Below, in pieces: positions 46,088 to 60,300 of a stretch of DNA of 64,000 nucleotides; position 1 is the stretch's first letter; every line of letters starts with the position of its first letter. The translations under genes and the position numbers were made by a program. The notes beneath the pieces were generated by a model. It saw nothing but the letters and a program-made list of their open reading frames with translations. It did not search any database and had not been told where the DNA came from. The DNA comes from Heterostelium album PN500. Lineage: Eukaryota; Evosea; Eumycetozoa; Acytosteliales; Acytosteliaceae. The stretch lies in assembly GCF_000004825.1 (NCBI RefSeq), contig NW_008805063.1, forward strand, positions 992,857 through 1,056,856, written 5' to 3'.

Positions 46088-48277
46088 TTAGTTTTGCATC
46101 TCATACAATAAAAGGTATGCTTCGGACACAGCCACAAGTTGTGGGAGTGTTTCTTTCACTGTCAAATCTTGAATTTCAAACCACTTATCGAATCCCTATA
46201 AATTGTTAGTTTTCAAAGAGAGTGTTAAGGTAAAACGGTTTGGTTAGTTCAAAAAGGAATGATGGTGGTTTTGGAGGGGTGCTTTTTTTCTTTTTTTTTT
46301 TTTTTTTTTACAATCATCAAGTCAAATCAATTTACCATTAATTAATGGTTGGTTATTGATTGATTGATTGATTGGTTGGTTTGTCTTTGGGCACCACCAC
46401 CTTTTGATAGTAGAATATTTTCAACATACCTTATTGTGTAGATATACTGTGTAGTTACCAGCGTCTGGCTCACCTTCATGTTTGATATTCGACAGCAAAT
46501 TATATTTGGTAGATTTACAAGTCTTTAGCACATCAGGCGAGAGATCTAGATTTATAAAAAATTACAATTGTGTAAGTATGGTGATTGACATATGTTAATT
46601 GTTGGTATTGTGTTTGTTTGTCTCTGGTGTTTGGTGCAAATATAAACCAATAGATAAGAATCATGTGTCGGTGTGTGTGAGTGTGTACTTACAATCTTTA
46701 AGATCCAGGTTTTTAAGTGGAAAGTTTACAATGGTTGGTTCTTTCTCCTTGAAGAAATTGTTGAAGCTGAAACGTTTGACACAGAGCACAAGATAGCGCG
46801 GCAGTCTGAGAAGTTTGAAGAGTTTCGATTCACCATTGGGCTGCAAACGCGGTGTCACACCATCGTATTTAAGCAACAGAGTGAATAGCGGGACCTGGGG
46901 AATGATCGATTTGTCTTGGTCATCTTTGAATAGTGGTTTCGGGGGTAGATCCAACACCAACGTAGTGAAACTGACACGACTTGTTTTTGATGTTGGTTTT
47001 GTTGTTGCTGCTGCTGCTGTTGTTGTCTCTGAGCCCGATGATTTTGGTGGTGGTGTAACTGTTAGTTGAATCTCTCCACTGAATGCCTGTTGAATTATGT
47101 TACTATTACTGTTTTGTTGTTTAGTATCAACACCATTCATTACATTTAAATCATATGAAAGTGAATTTAAAAACCATTGTAGGAATTCGAGTGGATCGCT
47201 TTCATTGCTAATCGTGAAACGAGTCGATGCACTTTGAACCACACGTATCAATTCATGTGGCGATACATGACCTTTGAAGTTACGTGGATTCCAAATCTTT
47301 CTAAGTAACTCTCCAAAGTTATTTACCAATGCTGATTTACACTATATAAACATATAATTAAAGAATTAGAATGTGTAGTAGTAACAGTAGTAGTTGTTGT
47401 TGTTGTTGTAATATAACTTACATTCTTTAGATTATCTTGATTAATGAAATAGTTACGAATCATTGAAACACGAGCCAATGATTGTATGACAACATTGATA
47501 TAGGAGTTCTTTTTGATGTTGTTAAGACCAATGAAACCGGGCAGATAAGATGTACCATCCAATGCTCTAGAGTATTTGGTACTCTTGTCAAACAATGCAA
47601 TTTGTTCTTTTGTAAATGTAGGATTAACTAGATACTAATTATATAATTGGTAATTGTAAGTTTGGTGATAATAGATTAGATTAGATTTGAATATATTTTA
47701 AACTTACTTTGATATCATCTAAAGATGAATCGACAACTTCATAGTCATCGGGAAGACAATAGATCTTCTGGTTGTGTAGGTTGATAAATACATGATGATT
47801 CGATTGCATGCAGTGGTAGTGTGCATGAGAACCAGGACTCTTTCCTTGGAACTTCTTACCGCACACTAGACATGCATAGATATTGAGATTCACAAACGAA
47901 ACGGAACAACTCTTTTCAAAGTCGAAATCGAGTACCGTACGATTGACAGTGTCAAGATAGGGACAGTCTCTTCTTGCTCTGTGTATGTTCTTTTTCGATT
48001 TGTTAATGAATGCCGCTGGATCATCTTCTTCGTCACCGTCATCATCCACCTCCAACATTGGACGTCTATTGTCAACTACGACCGTTGAATGCGTTTCTTC
48101 TTTTGGTGGCGGTGGGGGTGGTGGAGGTGAAGAAGAAGAAGGTGGTGGTGGTGGTGGTGGAGTAACGTCTCTCTCATTATCCACCTTTACTTTTTTCACA
48201 CTACTATTATTATTATTATTGTTGTTTGTATCACCACCTTCATTTTCTTGATCAATAGATCTCTTTGAACTACTCAT
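46088..48277 (-). CDS. usp39: USP39/Sad1-like U4/U6.U5 tri-snRNP protein (inactive ubiquitin protease fold)
   Basis: Exons are 48277-47708, 47634-47422, 47341-46693, 46545-46430 and 46195-46088; 551 residues, all in phase. An Asn/Pro-rich leader precedes a ZnF-UBP domain (CPYLDTVNR..., CLVCGKKFQGKSPGSHAHYH). The USP-like domain follows: GLNNIKKNSYINVVIQSLA, KIWNPRNFKGHVSPHELI, IPQVPLF, LVLCVKRFSFNNFF and, in the short last exon, KWFEIQDLTVKETLPQLV. The catalytic Cys position of true USPs is replaced (NSYIN), as in human USP39 (NDYAN). Expected role: pre-mRNA splicing. The last exon is easy to miss because it lies ~235 bp beyond exon 4. Confidence 0.92.
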
Positions 48278-48360
48278 ATCTATTAAATATTATCTCTCTT
48301 TCTCTTATTAATAAAAAGTATAAATAAAATTAATTAAAAAACAGATTTATAATGATCAAA

Positions 48361-48405
<45 letters not shown>

Positions 48406-48517
48406 ATATGATATGGTGATTTAATTGAAAATAATTCGACAATGATGAACTGCAACAAATCAAAATGTACATTTGATTTTTTTTTAATCATTTTAAAATG
48501 AAATTTATTTATTCATC
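48278..48517. repeat. Spacer with an (ATT)n microsatellite
   Basis: A nearly pure (ATT)n run at about 48361-48403 lies in the spacer between the USP39-like and kinase genes. Confidence 0.8.
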
Positions 48518-49659
48518 TTAAACTTTTGTGAATGTATTGTTTGATGATGACGACGATGATGAATTATTTGTTTCTTTGTTTAAATAGTTTAATTCCTCTA
48601 CCAGATAGTTCTTCATTCCATTAGATTGTTTTATATCGTCACTATGTTATTTTTTTTGGTAGTGAAAGAGAATGGTGTTAGTATGATTTAACTATAAAAG
48701 CACCTCTTGATGTTGTTACATACAAATTAATAAGGTTTAAATATTTCTCTGATAATGGTAGCGATCTGTCATTCTTAATCTCTTTTATAATTGTATCGAT
48801 CTCAGCAAACTTACTCCAATCAACGGTTACAACATTCGAACCTTTACTCTTTATTTCCTCCAAAAAACTCTTATAACATCCATCTAAACCCTGTAAATAT
48901 GATAATGGAATAGATTGTTCAAATTCCTAAATAATAATAATAATAATAATTTAGTTATTATTAGTTAAGATTAAAACTATGATTTTGCGTATATATACAC
49001 ACTCTTTTTCTTAAAGTTTGTATTCTATTTAAACATTGTTCTGGTGTAACATCCAAGTAAACAGTGATATTCGGTATCGGTATTTGACTGATCATCTTAT
49101 TTCTTATGGTTGTATATTGAGTGAATCCATCCGACGAAATCAGACCTTCCTTCCGACAGTTCTCTGCGAAAACCCAATCGCTAAACACAGATCTATCCAA
49201 TACGACACCACTGTCATTGACCAACGAGTATTCCAGCGCCAATAAATAAGTTTTAAATCTCTGATTCAATAACCAAAGTTGCATATCCAATGCATATTTC
49301 TTTGGATCTAAAAACAATAGATAATAATTAATACGATTCTATTCTCGAACAGATCTCTAAACTTTAAATAAACTCACTACTCACTTTCATAGAATGATTG
49401 TAGATATGGATTGGTTGTAGTAGGTTCTAAAAATACTTTATAGTTTAATAGTTCACCTAATCTCGTTGATAAGAATGTTTTACTTTTAAATATATATTAT
49501 CATAGATTAGATTTGGTTTGATAAAGTTTGATGAGATATTATTACATACCCAGCACTTATATTTCCTTCTAAAATTATAATCTTTGCATTCTTATTAATT
49601 GATTTCACATTAGAAATAGCCATTGATGATAGAAACGATAATGATTGTTTAATAACCAT
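48518..49659 (-). CDS. Deoxyribonucleoside kinase (dCK/dGK-like)
   Basis: Exons are 49659-49550, 49482-49385, 49307-49003, 48926-48724 and 48641-48518; 279 residues. The P-loop LEGNISAGKTFLS is split by intron 1. FLEPTTTNPYLQSFYENPKKYALDMQLWLL is the substrate-side helix region (quoted in part: PYLQSFYENPKKYALDMQLW). LDRSVFSDWVFAENC is the family DRS motif with the catalytic base region, and TLRKREFEQSIPLSYLQGLD is the lid. An alternative stop inside the fourth intron would give a shorter tail, but that intron has a CTAAC branch-like site and restores frame into the last exon. The enzyme salvages deoxynucleosides. Organelle targeting is not clear. Confidence 0.85.
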
Positions 49660-49999
49660 ATTATTTGATATAAATTATAATTAATTATATAATTTGTAAA
49701 ATAAAATAAAAACGACGAATCTAATTTAGCGCAATTCTAAATCAGTCAGATTCGGTCAGTTTTTATTTTTGTTTAATTAAAAAATAATAATAATTGTAAT
49801 GTAAAAAAAAAAGTGTGCACAACTTGAAATAAATGAAAACATTGAATCTAGAAAGAAGTAATTTATATCTGTTGTAATCATTGGTAGTTCACAATTTCCA
49901 AGAAATCTATGACGGTTAAAAAAAATAAAAATATATAAAGATTTGTTTTTTTTTTTTTTTTTTTAATTTAATTTATATATTAATATAGATACTATAACT
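49660..49999. other. Spacer
   Basis: AT-rich spacer with a T run near 49948-49963. No gene is seen. Confidence 0.6.
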
Positions 50000-50765
50000 T
50001 TATTTATTCAAATCTTTCATTGATATAACACCAAAATCATTCTTTTGTGATTTTCTCTTAAATGAAATTCTTAAGAACTCTGGAAGATGACATTTACCAG
50101 TTTCCTCTGTGATAATGATAATGTGATAAACAAGTTAGAAAATAATTCTAATTATTAAACAACGTTAAATATTTATACATACGTTTATATTTATGATATG
50201 CAGTGGTATGAGTAAAAGGTGGGAAGCAATCCATCCAAAGTGATTCATATATAGTTTTTTGTACATCGTCGAAAATACTGGCATCGATCTCGTCTTGGAG
50301 ACGCAGACGAACGGCATCGCGTGAAATGCAATCTACGTTCAATTCGAATTCACTTCCATTCTCTAGATAACGATCAAAGATCGATTGTGCACGGATTCTG
50401 AGTTCCTCTTGGGAGAGGAATTTTCGGTCTGATGGTGTTGGCGAGTTGGATCGACTCGATTTGAAGCAACCCTCTTTCTTGGGTGGCGACGATGATGCCG
50501 AGTTGGTTGGTGGTGAAGCTGGTGGTGTGTTGTTGCTGCTCGACGACGATGATTGTAACTGTGATGGATCTATAGAGGAGAATGCCAAGAGTGGCCCGCC
50601 TTGACTCTGGTTGGCGGCTGGTGGTGCATTTGTTTTGAACATTTCAATCTCTAGCCAGAATTGCAATGTCTCTGAACAATATATAGTCTTTAAATAGTTT
50701 TTAAATAAATTACATCCATTTTCGTCTCGTAGGACTTCATTCATCACATCATTTGGATAGATCAT
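50000..50765 (-). CDS. RGS-domain protein
   Basis: Exons are 50765-50183 and 50106-50000; 229 residues. The start of an RGS fold is visible (FKNYLKTIYCSETLQFWLEI), then a ~70-residue Ser/Pro-rich insert, then the second half of the fold (IFDRYLENGSEFELNVDC, FDDVQKTIYESLWMDCFPPF). The short second exon supplies a basic tail ending in DLNK. RGS proteins accelerate GTP hydrolysis by heterotrimeric G-alpha subunits, which in dictyostelids mediate chemoattractant signalling. The insert in the domain and the small size are unusual. The 6.5 kb empty region upstream could carry its control elements. Confidence 0.85.
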
Positions 50766-53700
50766 TTTTCTTTTTTTTTCTTTTTTTCTTTTTATGATTC
50801 GATTTGTTTTGTTGTTATTCTTTTTTTTTTTCTTATGTATTTATGATTGGTTACTTTAGTACTAATAGATAGTTTACTAGTTGTGAAGAATAATAATAAT
50901 AAAAATAATTATAATTATAATGATGAATGTTGGAAAATACTAAATTGCTAATTAGAAAGAAGAACAATAATTATAATGATGATGCTGATTTTGATTGTAA
51001 TGTTAACAAAAAAGGTATTAATTATAAAAGTAATATTACTAAAAAATACAAATAGTTGATGATGTTGGTGAGTGTGTTTGTTTGTTTGTGTGTTACTGAT
51101 TGATTGATTGATTGATTTGAAAATTGTGATTTAATATTTTTGATTGATTAAAATATTAAAGTACTGTTTTTGATTTTGCTATAATAATTATAATGATTTG
51201 TTGTTGGTTGGCTACTACTTATATAAGTGGTTATTAAGTATATAGTAGGGTTGTGGAAGATGGAAGTGGTAGTTGGTGATGGAGGTGCTCGGTTGGGTCT
51301 AATATCTAATAGTTGATTGATAATATTAAATTTTAATTATTTGTGGTAAGTGTTGTTGTTGTTGGTGGTTGTTGAGGTGGAAGTGGATGGTGATAAGTTT
51401 AAAATAATAATATGATCTATAAATAAATAATTATTTTGTAATAAAATTGGAAATATATGGATTGGACTGTCTTGTTGTTGATTGTCTTTTTGTTGGACGA
51501 GTCTACTGTAGTAAGAAAAGAAAGTTAGTAAGAAATACAGATATATTATTGTTAGAGATTAAATTAATAATAATTAACAAATTGGAAATTCTTTGTGAAA
51601 GTGGAATTATTATGTTATGAACAATTAAAAATAAAGAGGTGTTTTTTTTTTTGGGTGGATGAAAATTGGATGTTTGGAAATAGGAGACAATGAAAAATAA
51701 AATTTGACTATTTGACATACAATTAATAATAAAGAGACAAATAAACAATAGTTATTTTTTCAGAGTTGTGTTTGTTGTTGTTTTTATTTTTGATGTTGAT
51801 TTGATTATTAATTAATTGTTGATTGATTGATCAATAACTAAAGTAGAAGATTTTTTATTTTTTTATTATTATTTCACAACAAACAACAAAAACAATACCA
51901 AAAAAAAACAAAACAAAAATACACATACTTGCAATATAATAAAACAATATTATTATTATTAACGAACTGGTATGGTTACCCACTCACTACTAACAACTAA
52001 CAACTGACTGATTGATTTAAAACTACACCCTTTTGGATATTTGATAATCAAACAACAAATGAAAATAAATACTAATAATTATTATTATAATTATGATTAT
52101 GATGTATGATATGTGATAAAAATACACAGGAAGACTTGAATATATTTAAATTTACAGAATCACACAATCACTCACACACAAAACAATTAAAAATAATCAA
52201 AAAAAAGGGGTGAATCACTTTAGAAATTTAAATTGGGTGTTTGAAAGTGCTAAAAACAGAACCCCCTTCTGATTACATTATAAAAATAAGTATGCTTTGT
52301 GAGTGTGAGTGGCTTGAGAAATTGTGTTTTATGTTTTATTGTGTGAGAAGGTTATCATTATTATTAAGTGAGTGATGGTGGTGATGCAAGTAGGCAATGA
52401 TCAATATTAAAATTATTTTGTCTGCTCACTCCACCATACCAATTCAATAAATAAAGATATGTATTGTGATTGTGAGTGTAGTGATGGATGATGTGGAACT
52501 ATTTTCATGAAAGTGTGAATGATAGTGGTGATTTCTTCTTTCTCTCACAAAAATTAAATAGTTGTTGCAACAACAATAAATAGTTGTATGACAAAGCTAA
52601 ATTGGGACTGCAGGGATGAAAATTGCCTTTGTTGGATAATGTGTTGTGTGTGGTGTTTTGAGAGATATCTAATGATTGTCATGTTGGTTTATTTTATTTT
52701 CTCACATGCACTAACAACAGGAGATGATTGTTGTTCATTTAAAGGTAACAAAATTTTGAAAATGATTAAAGGTGAAGCTTTAAATAGAGTGTGTGGTTGA
52801 AAAGTTGTCAGGTAAGTTTGTTTTTTTTTTTTATTACCGTACTGACTGATGGCGAAGAGGATGATATTTGTGAGTTTTTAAAGAGTTAATGATTTATTTG
52901 ATTGTCTGAAGTTGAATTGAATTGGAATCAATGATTTAATTATAAAAAAATTATCCTCAAAACCAAACAAACAAATAATTCTAAATATGTATATAATTAA
53001 AAAATGATTCTATTTTTTCCACTTCTCATCACTAAATTCGTTGTATATAGATCTACAGAAGTGACCATCGGTGGAGTGAGAGGTTGTAAAATGATTTGTT
53101 ATATCATAATATATTGCATGAGTTGTAGTGATTTTTTTTGAGTTATTAGTGTAGATATAAATACTTTAGTGTAATGACAATGGTCAAGAAATGTGTTTCT
53201 AAACAAGTGATTTTTAAGGAGGTTTGATTTTCGTTGTAGATATTGCAGATTTATGATTTGTTTGTTGTTCATGATGACGGTGATGATAATGATAATTATT
53301 ATTATGATGATGATTATGATTATGTTGATGTTATGCCTACTCTAGATTATCTGTAGATTTATTTGATTTTAGTTTACTATATATGTATAATATATAAATA
53401 GTATATTATCGATTAATGATCAGATTTTAAATAATAATATTATATATTGAGTACCAATAAAATAAAGGTAAGAATATAATTTTAATTTAGTAGTAATGTT
53501 ACAATAAAATGAAATAATACAAAAGAAAGAAAGAATTTTAATAGAGAAAGTAATTGTTGAGTAATTGGTTTGATTGTTTTAGATTTGCATGTTATTATTT
53601 TTTTTTAATCTTTATGTTGTTTAGTGTTGTCAAATCAAAAACGTTGTCAGAAATCTTTTAGGTTGTTGATGAAATTAATTTCATGCCCAAATTAATTTCG

Positions 53701-56700
53701 CTGTTGAGATTAAGTTTGTGCTATATTTACACTAATATAATACTTGAGCACACCACATGTGAAATGTTTTTGGGTTGGTTCTGATGAAAAAAAAAAAAAA
53801 AAAAACCAAACAAAAAAAAAAAAACAAGAAGGTGTGCAAATAAAAAAAAAAATAATAATAATATGGTGATAATGATCAGACTTTGGGGATCGTGGATCAG
53901 GTGCCAAATGAGTTTTGGATACCTCTTGAGTGATCGTCGCAGATTGAGTGCTTTGAAATAAAGTAATTACCTTTTTTGTATACAAAAAATTGGAGGGATC
54001 GCTGGCTTCTCTCTCGCAAAATATTTACTGGAGTTTGTTTTTACTGTTTATGGTTGAAAGAACTAAGAAGGTATTTGATTGCTTATTTTCAGTGTCTGAT
54101 GGAACTGATAATAAGATGATCTGTTTGGTTCGATTATTATTATATTAGTACCAAGATTTCTATGATTTGAAAAGATTGACTCTTCAAAAAGTGAATTTGT
54201 TGAAAGAAAGATTGTGGTGGTAGTAGTTGTAGTGGTAAGAAAAAGGTATTGTACTGTGTGTTGATGCAACAAACAAGATGTGTTTGTGATGTGTAAAGTT
54301 AAGTTAAAGTGTTTTAAACTTTGAAAAAAAAATAAAAATAAAAATAAGAAACTTTATTGATACGATTTGATTGTATATTTTTAATATATAGTACAGTACT
54401 TGTATTGTTACTGGCGGTGGTGTGTTACAACAAAAAGAAAAGATAAAAAACAAAAAAAACTAGAGATATATAGATAGATAGATGAAACAGTGAGTAGTGT
54501 TATTGCTGTTGTTAGATTGGTTGTTGTTGGTTATTTTGATAAAGGTAACCTATATTGATTTTGATTTAGGTTTTTTTTTTTTAATTTAATTTTATAATTT
54601 TTTTTTTTGAAAATTATTGACAGTAGTTTTGATGGTTTTAAATAAAACAAAAAAAAAATTATAAAAATAACAACAGCATTTATATGATATATATTGTTGT
54701 CAATAAAATTGTAATGGATTGATATGATGACCTCCAATGGGGTGATTCGAGGTGCGTCTGTGATCGTTTTTTGGATTGTGATCAATGATGTGTTGCAAAA
54801 TAGATAAATCAGTTGGTTTTGTAAAAAAAAAAAAAACAAAAAAAAAAGAGTTTTTTTTTAGTGAGATGCAGCCCTTTTGAAATGGAAAAAAGCAAACAAA
54901 AAAAAACACTCGTTGTTGATAAAAAAAAACGCAAACGGTTTTTTTGGATCAAGTTGCGTGAAAGGTGTGTTTATAAATAAAATTTCTATGATAGGTCGAC
55001 AATAACAACAAACAACCCACATCAATGGCTGATCAATCGAAACCACCTCGTATGGGTTTAACAGTAATCTGGAGTTTGTTTGAATGAACTCGAAATTAAA
55101 CAATTTTTTTTTTTTGGTTTTTAAATATTTAAATGCATTCAAAGTCTATTTTTTGTTTTTTTTTTTTTTTGAAAATGATATTGTTGATTTACTCTGAGCA
55201 CTATTTTGGCTTTGGACTGTTTGAATGAATTAATTTGTGTGTGCAGATGATTGATTGAAATGATTGTTTTGACATATTGAATCAATCAAAACCAGTTGAA
55301 TGATAAACATTTAAATGAAACTTACTAACTGTTAAGATTGATATATGTTCACTATTATTACAAGTATTTAAATAGTAGTTTGTTATTGTGAAGTGGTGGT
55401 ATGAAGTTTAATAAATAATTTGAAAATAAAGTAAAAAGATAAATAGTTATTATTATTGTTTGATCTTTTTTTTGTTTTTAGATTTATGTGTTATTTGTTT
55501 TAGTTTTTAAAAGATAAATACTATTTATGATTGAGCAAAAAAAGGGTTTTATAAAAGCTTTGTTATTGGTTGTTGTTTTTTAAAAAAAAACACAAATGTG
55601 GTGTGAGAATTGTGATCGATAAAACTACAATTACTACTTTTAGAGTGTTTTTGTTTTTTTTTTTGTTTTGATATGTGCTCTGTAGGTAATTTTTTTGATA
55701 AGTTGAGTGTGTACCTTAAAATAAATTAATCTTGTAGTGTGGATTGATGTTATTGGGTGTTTGAGGTTGAAATACAAGATTAGATATATAGATGATTTAC
55801 TACCAACTAACTAATACTACTATGGCAAAAGTGGTGTTTTATAACAAATTAATTATTTATTGATTATAATTTACTTTTTTTTTTTTTTGAAAAGGTTGTG
55901 ATAATGCTTCTTCTGAAGTAAAGTAATCTTAAACAAACAAACAAGAGAAATGTACTATGTTTTGTTTTTGTTTGTTTTGTTTTGTTTTTTTTTGTTTTGT
56001 CTTGAAATTCGAATTTACTTTAATCTAAATAAAAAAAAAACTAAAAGAAGAAAAAGGAGTAAAAGCATTGCAAATAGTCGTCTATTGCAATAAAAATAAA
56101 TTGATTTTAAATTAATTTTAAAAAATAATAATATATTATCAAGAAGTGTTTTTTTTTTTGATTTGTTTTTTAGATCATTAAAGGGGCCAGTGGTAGGGTT
56201 TGGTCTGGTCAATTATTGAGAGGAACAACAAAAACAACAAGAATGATAGATCCATAGAACATAGAGTTCATTATCTTATTCATCAGGTGATTACAACCAT
56301 GGTTTTTGCGCCTTTGATTTGACTGCAGTTGGTGTGTGTGATGCTTTTGGCTAGGTTTGGTTGGTGATGCCTCTGATCATCTATATCAGAGTTGGGGAGG
56401 TGTAGGCAGTGACTAGTTGTTGGGCCCTAAATATTTGGCCACCTTATAACCAGTATAAAAATCGAAAAGATAGGAATTTTGATATCCAATCTATTTCGAG
56501 GGATGCAACCCCCATAAAATGGGTGAAAAATCCAAATTTAATCAATGATCTAAAAATGGAGGAAAAAGCCCTAAAAATAAAAAACAACCACTTTTCGAAA
56601 CCCTAAAAATAAAAATATAAACTTTATAAAAGATATAAAAATAAAAAAAACTATATTAAATTTGATTGATCAATCAAGCTATGAATCCGCTTTTAGTATT

Positions 56701-57328
56701 TTACTTATATATAAACAAAAAAAAGATATTTTTAATTTCTCAGATCAAAAGACCAATATATAAATAAATACCATCAGATTCTGAATCCAAAATTAACTTT
56801 ACAAACTTTCATTAAAGTCTAAAGAAAAGTAATTTATTTATTATTATTTTTGAATAACAATTTTAATTTAAACGGCAATAATTTAATTAAATAAATAAAA
56901 TTGACAACAGTTTCTAAACCAAACATTCGTTGATATCATATCATAACATATTTATATTTAAACAATCAGATATTCAAACAATACATTTGATTTTTTTTAT
57001 TTTTATTTTTTTTTTGGAAAATTGTATTAAATTTCTTAGATGTTTGTTTTGTTTTTAAAATAATAATCAATTAATATTATTAATGGGCTTATGAGAGTGT
57101 CTTCATAGGAGCATGACTCACCGTAACTAGTTACTTGACTCAAAAAAAAACACAAATTGTGAAAATTTTTGAAAAGCGTGAATTTCTTCATTTTTTTTTC
57201 ATTCATTTCATTTATCATTATTATTTTTTTTTTAAAAAGTTTAATTAATAATTTTAAAAACTCTTTTTTTTTTATATTATATATTTTAAATTAATTAATT
57301 GTAAATAGACAAGAAAGATATATCTGTG
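50766..57328. other. Exceptionally long gene-free region between divergent genes
   Basis: About 6.6 kb lacks any convincing ORF, tRNA or conserved domain; the ORFs present are short, Phe/Lys/Asn-biased or lack coding composition. From ~50,850 to ~56,400 the plus strand is clearly richer in T and G than in A and C, with TTG, GTTG and GATTGATT motifs repeated. A G+C-richer patch at 56160-56460 has a small hairpin (CTCTGAT/ATCAGAG near 56369-56391). It could be an extended developmental promoter or a long non-coding transcript unit. Confidence 0.55.
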
Positions 57329-60300
57329 ATGGCGAAAGCAGATAGTACTCGTGGTATTGAATTGATGGCCACGCTATCTGACTGTCATCATCGATTTGAG
57401 CAGGAACCACATGATTTGAATAACTTTATAAAATATGTAAACCTTTTATCTTCATTGAAAAAGAGTGTATTCTATCCAACCGAAGTAAAACCAACTACAC
57501 CTAACAATGGTAGTTCACCTTCAACCGCAACTTCTAAACAACATAACAATAGCAACAATAACAATAACAATAACAATAATAATAGCAATAATAGCAATAA
57601 TAATAACAAGTTACCTACACTTATACAACCTGCAACAAAACCAACAACAACTAATACAACAACAACAACAACTACTACTACTAGTAACAACAGTAGTAGT
57701 AGTAGTAATACAACAGATTCAATTATCAATTCACTCTCACAAAATAGCATCAACCAGATATTTGTTTATCTTGACAAGTTAAAGAAGTCACCGAGTTTAC
57801 AAGGCGACTTTTACGAGGTATTGAGTATACCGCAACCTGCATTCGATCCGGTAAGACAGTCGGACCATTATCCTCATGTTCCAACGTCAACGCGAATGCC
57901 AGCAGTCTCTTCACTGACCGCCGCCGCGTCACTATCGTCGTCAACTTCATTTCTGACGACAGCAAACAGCACGCCGGCAGCAACCAACCCGAAACCAACA
58001 TTGTCTCCATCACTCAAATTCAGCCAAGGCATATATTATAACAATTCCTCGATATCACCACCGAAACCAACTAAACAACAAGAGCAACAACCACAGCAGC
58101 AACAACAACAACAACTAAATCAACAACAACAAGAATATCAATTCTCATTTAGTGACGACTTTGAACAACTACCGACGATTTCAACTACCACTACGACGAC
58201 CACAACCGATTCCAACTCGACGGCGGCAGCAACCACTACTCTGACAACGACAACAACAACGACAACAACGACGACAACTATCAATCCACATAAATCACAG
58301 ACGATACCAATAGTTACGACGACAATGATAGCCAATAATGTTATCGAGGTGAACGGTGCCAATCAACTACTGGGTTCGTCTGCACGTATCAGTTCATTCG
58401 AACCACACAACATCAACAATGCATCACCACTCACAACATCACCAATCTATAACTACGTTGTAGAACAAGAGTACACTCAACAAACACCAACATTCCTTTC
58501 ACCGTCACAAGATGTTCGAAGAAATCCAAACTCATTTTCACTGGCTCGTTCATCCGAAGGCATTATATCAACTGAAATACTACCACCAATCGAGAAACTA
58601 TCTATTTCACAATCATCAACTGATGATCAACCAAAAGGTAAATACTAACAGCTCACTATTATCAAAATAATATCAATTGACTAATATTGGTATTATTTTA
58701 AATATTTAGTACGTAATTGGTCTGTTGAATTTTGGGAAGCATTACAAATGGAACAAAACGGTGGAAATGATAGATTGTAAGTTAATTAGTTAGAGTTAGT
58801 TAGTTAGTTAGTCAAATAGATATATATAAATTAGATATGATGTTTATAATTAGTTTAAATCTCTCATTAACAAATCATTCATATCTTTTAGAACAAGAAG
58901 TGAAGAGATTCAAAGAATTGCAAAAGAGTTTGTACAGGTAGCAACAAAACATGGAATTACAATTATAAAAGAGAGAAGTGCAATTCAACATACGATCCCT
59001 CCAATAGGTAAGTTTGCAAACAAACATATTGATCAAAAAAAAAAAAGAAGAGAAAGAAATATTAATATTTTTTAATCAAACAACACATTTAGATGTTGGA
59101 GGAGTTGCAGGTGGTCAAAAGTTTTTAAAGGATGGTATATTTTTCAAGTTTGCGTTTGATGTATATGGTATTTATGGGGGTGATGAGTTCGCTATGAAAG
59201 CAGCAGGTCATGAGCTAAAGGGTTTGATGGGCTATTTCAACTGTCACGTCGATGGCATCTATTTGCCATTGATGGCGTTAATCGATTATATGGGTTACCG
59301 TTTGATTGCTACCAGTCATCTGGCGATCGATAGCAACACTCTGGTGTATGGATCGAACGATCAAGGTGTCAGTGTGCATGACGACCTTCCTGTTTATTCG
59401 GGGCTGATGAAGAGTGCCGCCGAGATTATGAATTTAAAGGGTCACTACACAGGACAAGGCGAGGCAAAGAAGTTCCTCTATGGGCCATGCGATATCGAGG
59501 GTCACATCACTAGAGACGGACACTTTGTGGTGATTGACACCGCCAGAATATTCCCACCAGAGAAACCTGCCAAAGATAGCACTGGATCGCATCTCTACTA
59601 TCTACTCCGACCGGAACTAGTCAGAACCAACAAGAAGCCATTATCTTCCGATGCATTCACCAAATTCGGAGGCCAAGACAAAGAAACAAACAATGAAGAT
59701 GTCGAGCGTGCACAAAAGAGATTACTATGTCAGATTATACCTGGATTCGTATTGACCACAAATCAAATGTAATGTTTATGTTTAGCACCATTCATTTCTT
59801 TTTATTACATATTTACAAGTTAACTTTACTAACTTTGTTTATTCTTTTAGAATTAAAAAATTAAAAATACGATAATATAATGGAGCTATCTAGAAAGTTG
59901 TCATTGATAGACAGTATGCATAGAGAAGGAATTAATGCAAGATATCTTAGTAAGCTGAAAAAGTGCGATGTGTTTGGATTGGATCCAAGATTCACCACTA
60001 TCATCAATACAGAGATCATTGCAAGAAAGATAAAGAATCAACTGCGAGAACTCCAACGAAGAACCATGTCGGGAATACCAAAGTTGGAGGTAATCGTCAA
60101 GTTTTTGAATCGTGTTTTTATTATCTCATTGTTACAGGCAATCGATTTGGATGGATTCTCGCTGGAACTACTGATTTTCCGATTGTCACAGATGACAGGA
60201 ATCGAATTTCGACCGGGATTGGCTGCGCGAATCAGTGAGCGTTCAGAGCTGATGCAAGAGGACGACATTGTTTTGATTCAGCCAAAGGTTAAATTCCTTC

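Noticed and set aside
45961-46209. Plus-strand ORF
   Set aside because: It lies antisense to the last exon of the USP39-like gene and contains a poly-Lys run.
52588-52800. 70-codon plus-strand ORF with many Cys
   Set aside because: It is isolated, with no signal peptide, domain or neighbouring exon. Its composition is that of the spacer.
53710-56212. Several short ORFs in the gene desert
   Set aside because: They are made of Phe/Lys/Ile-rich translations of A/T runs and lack coding composition or splice structure.
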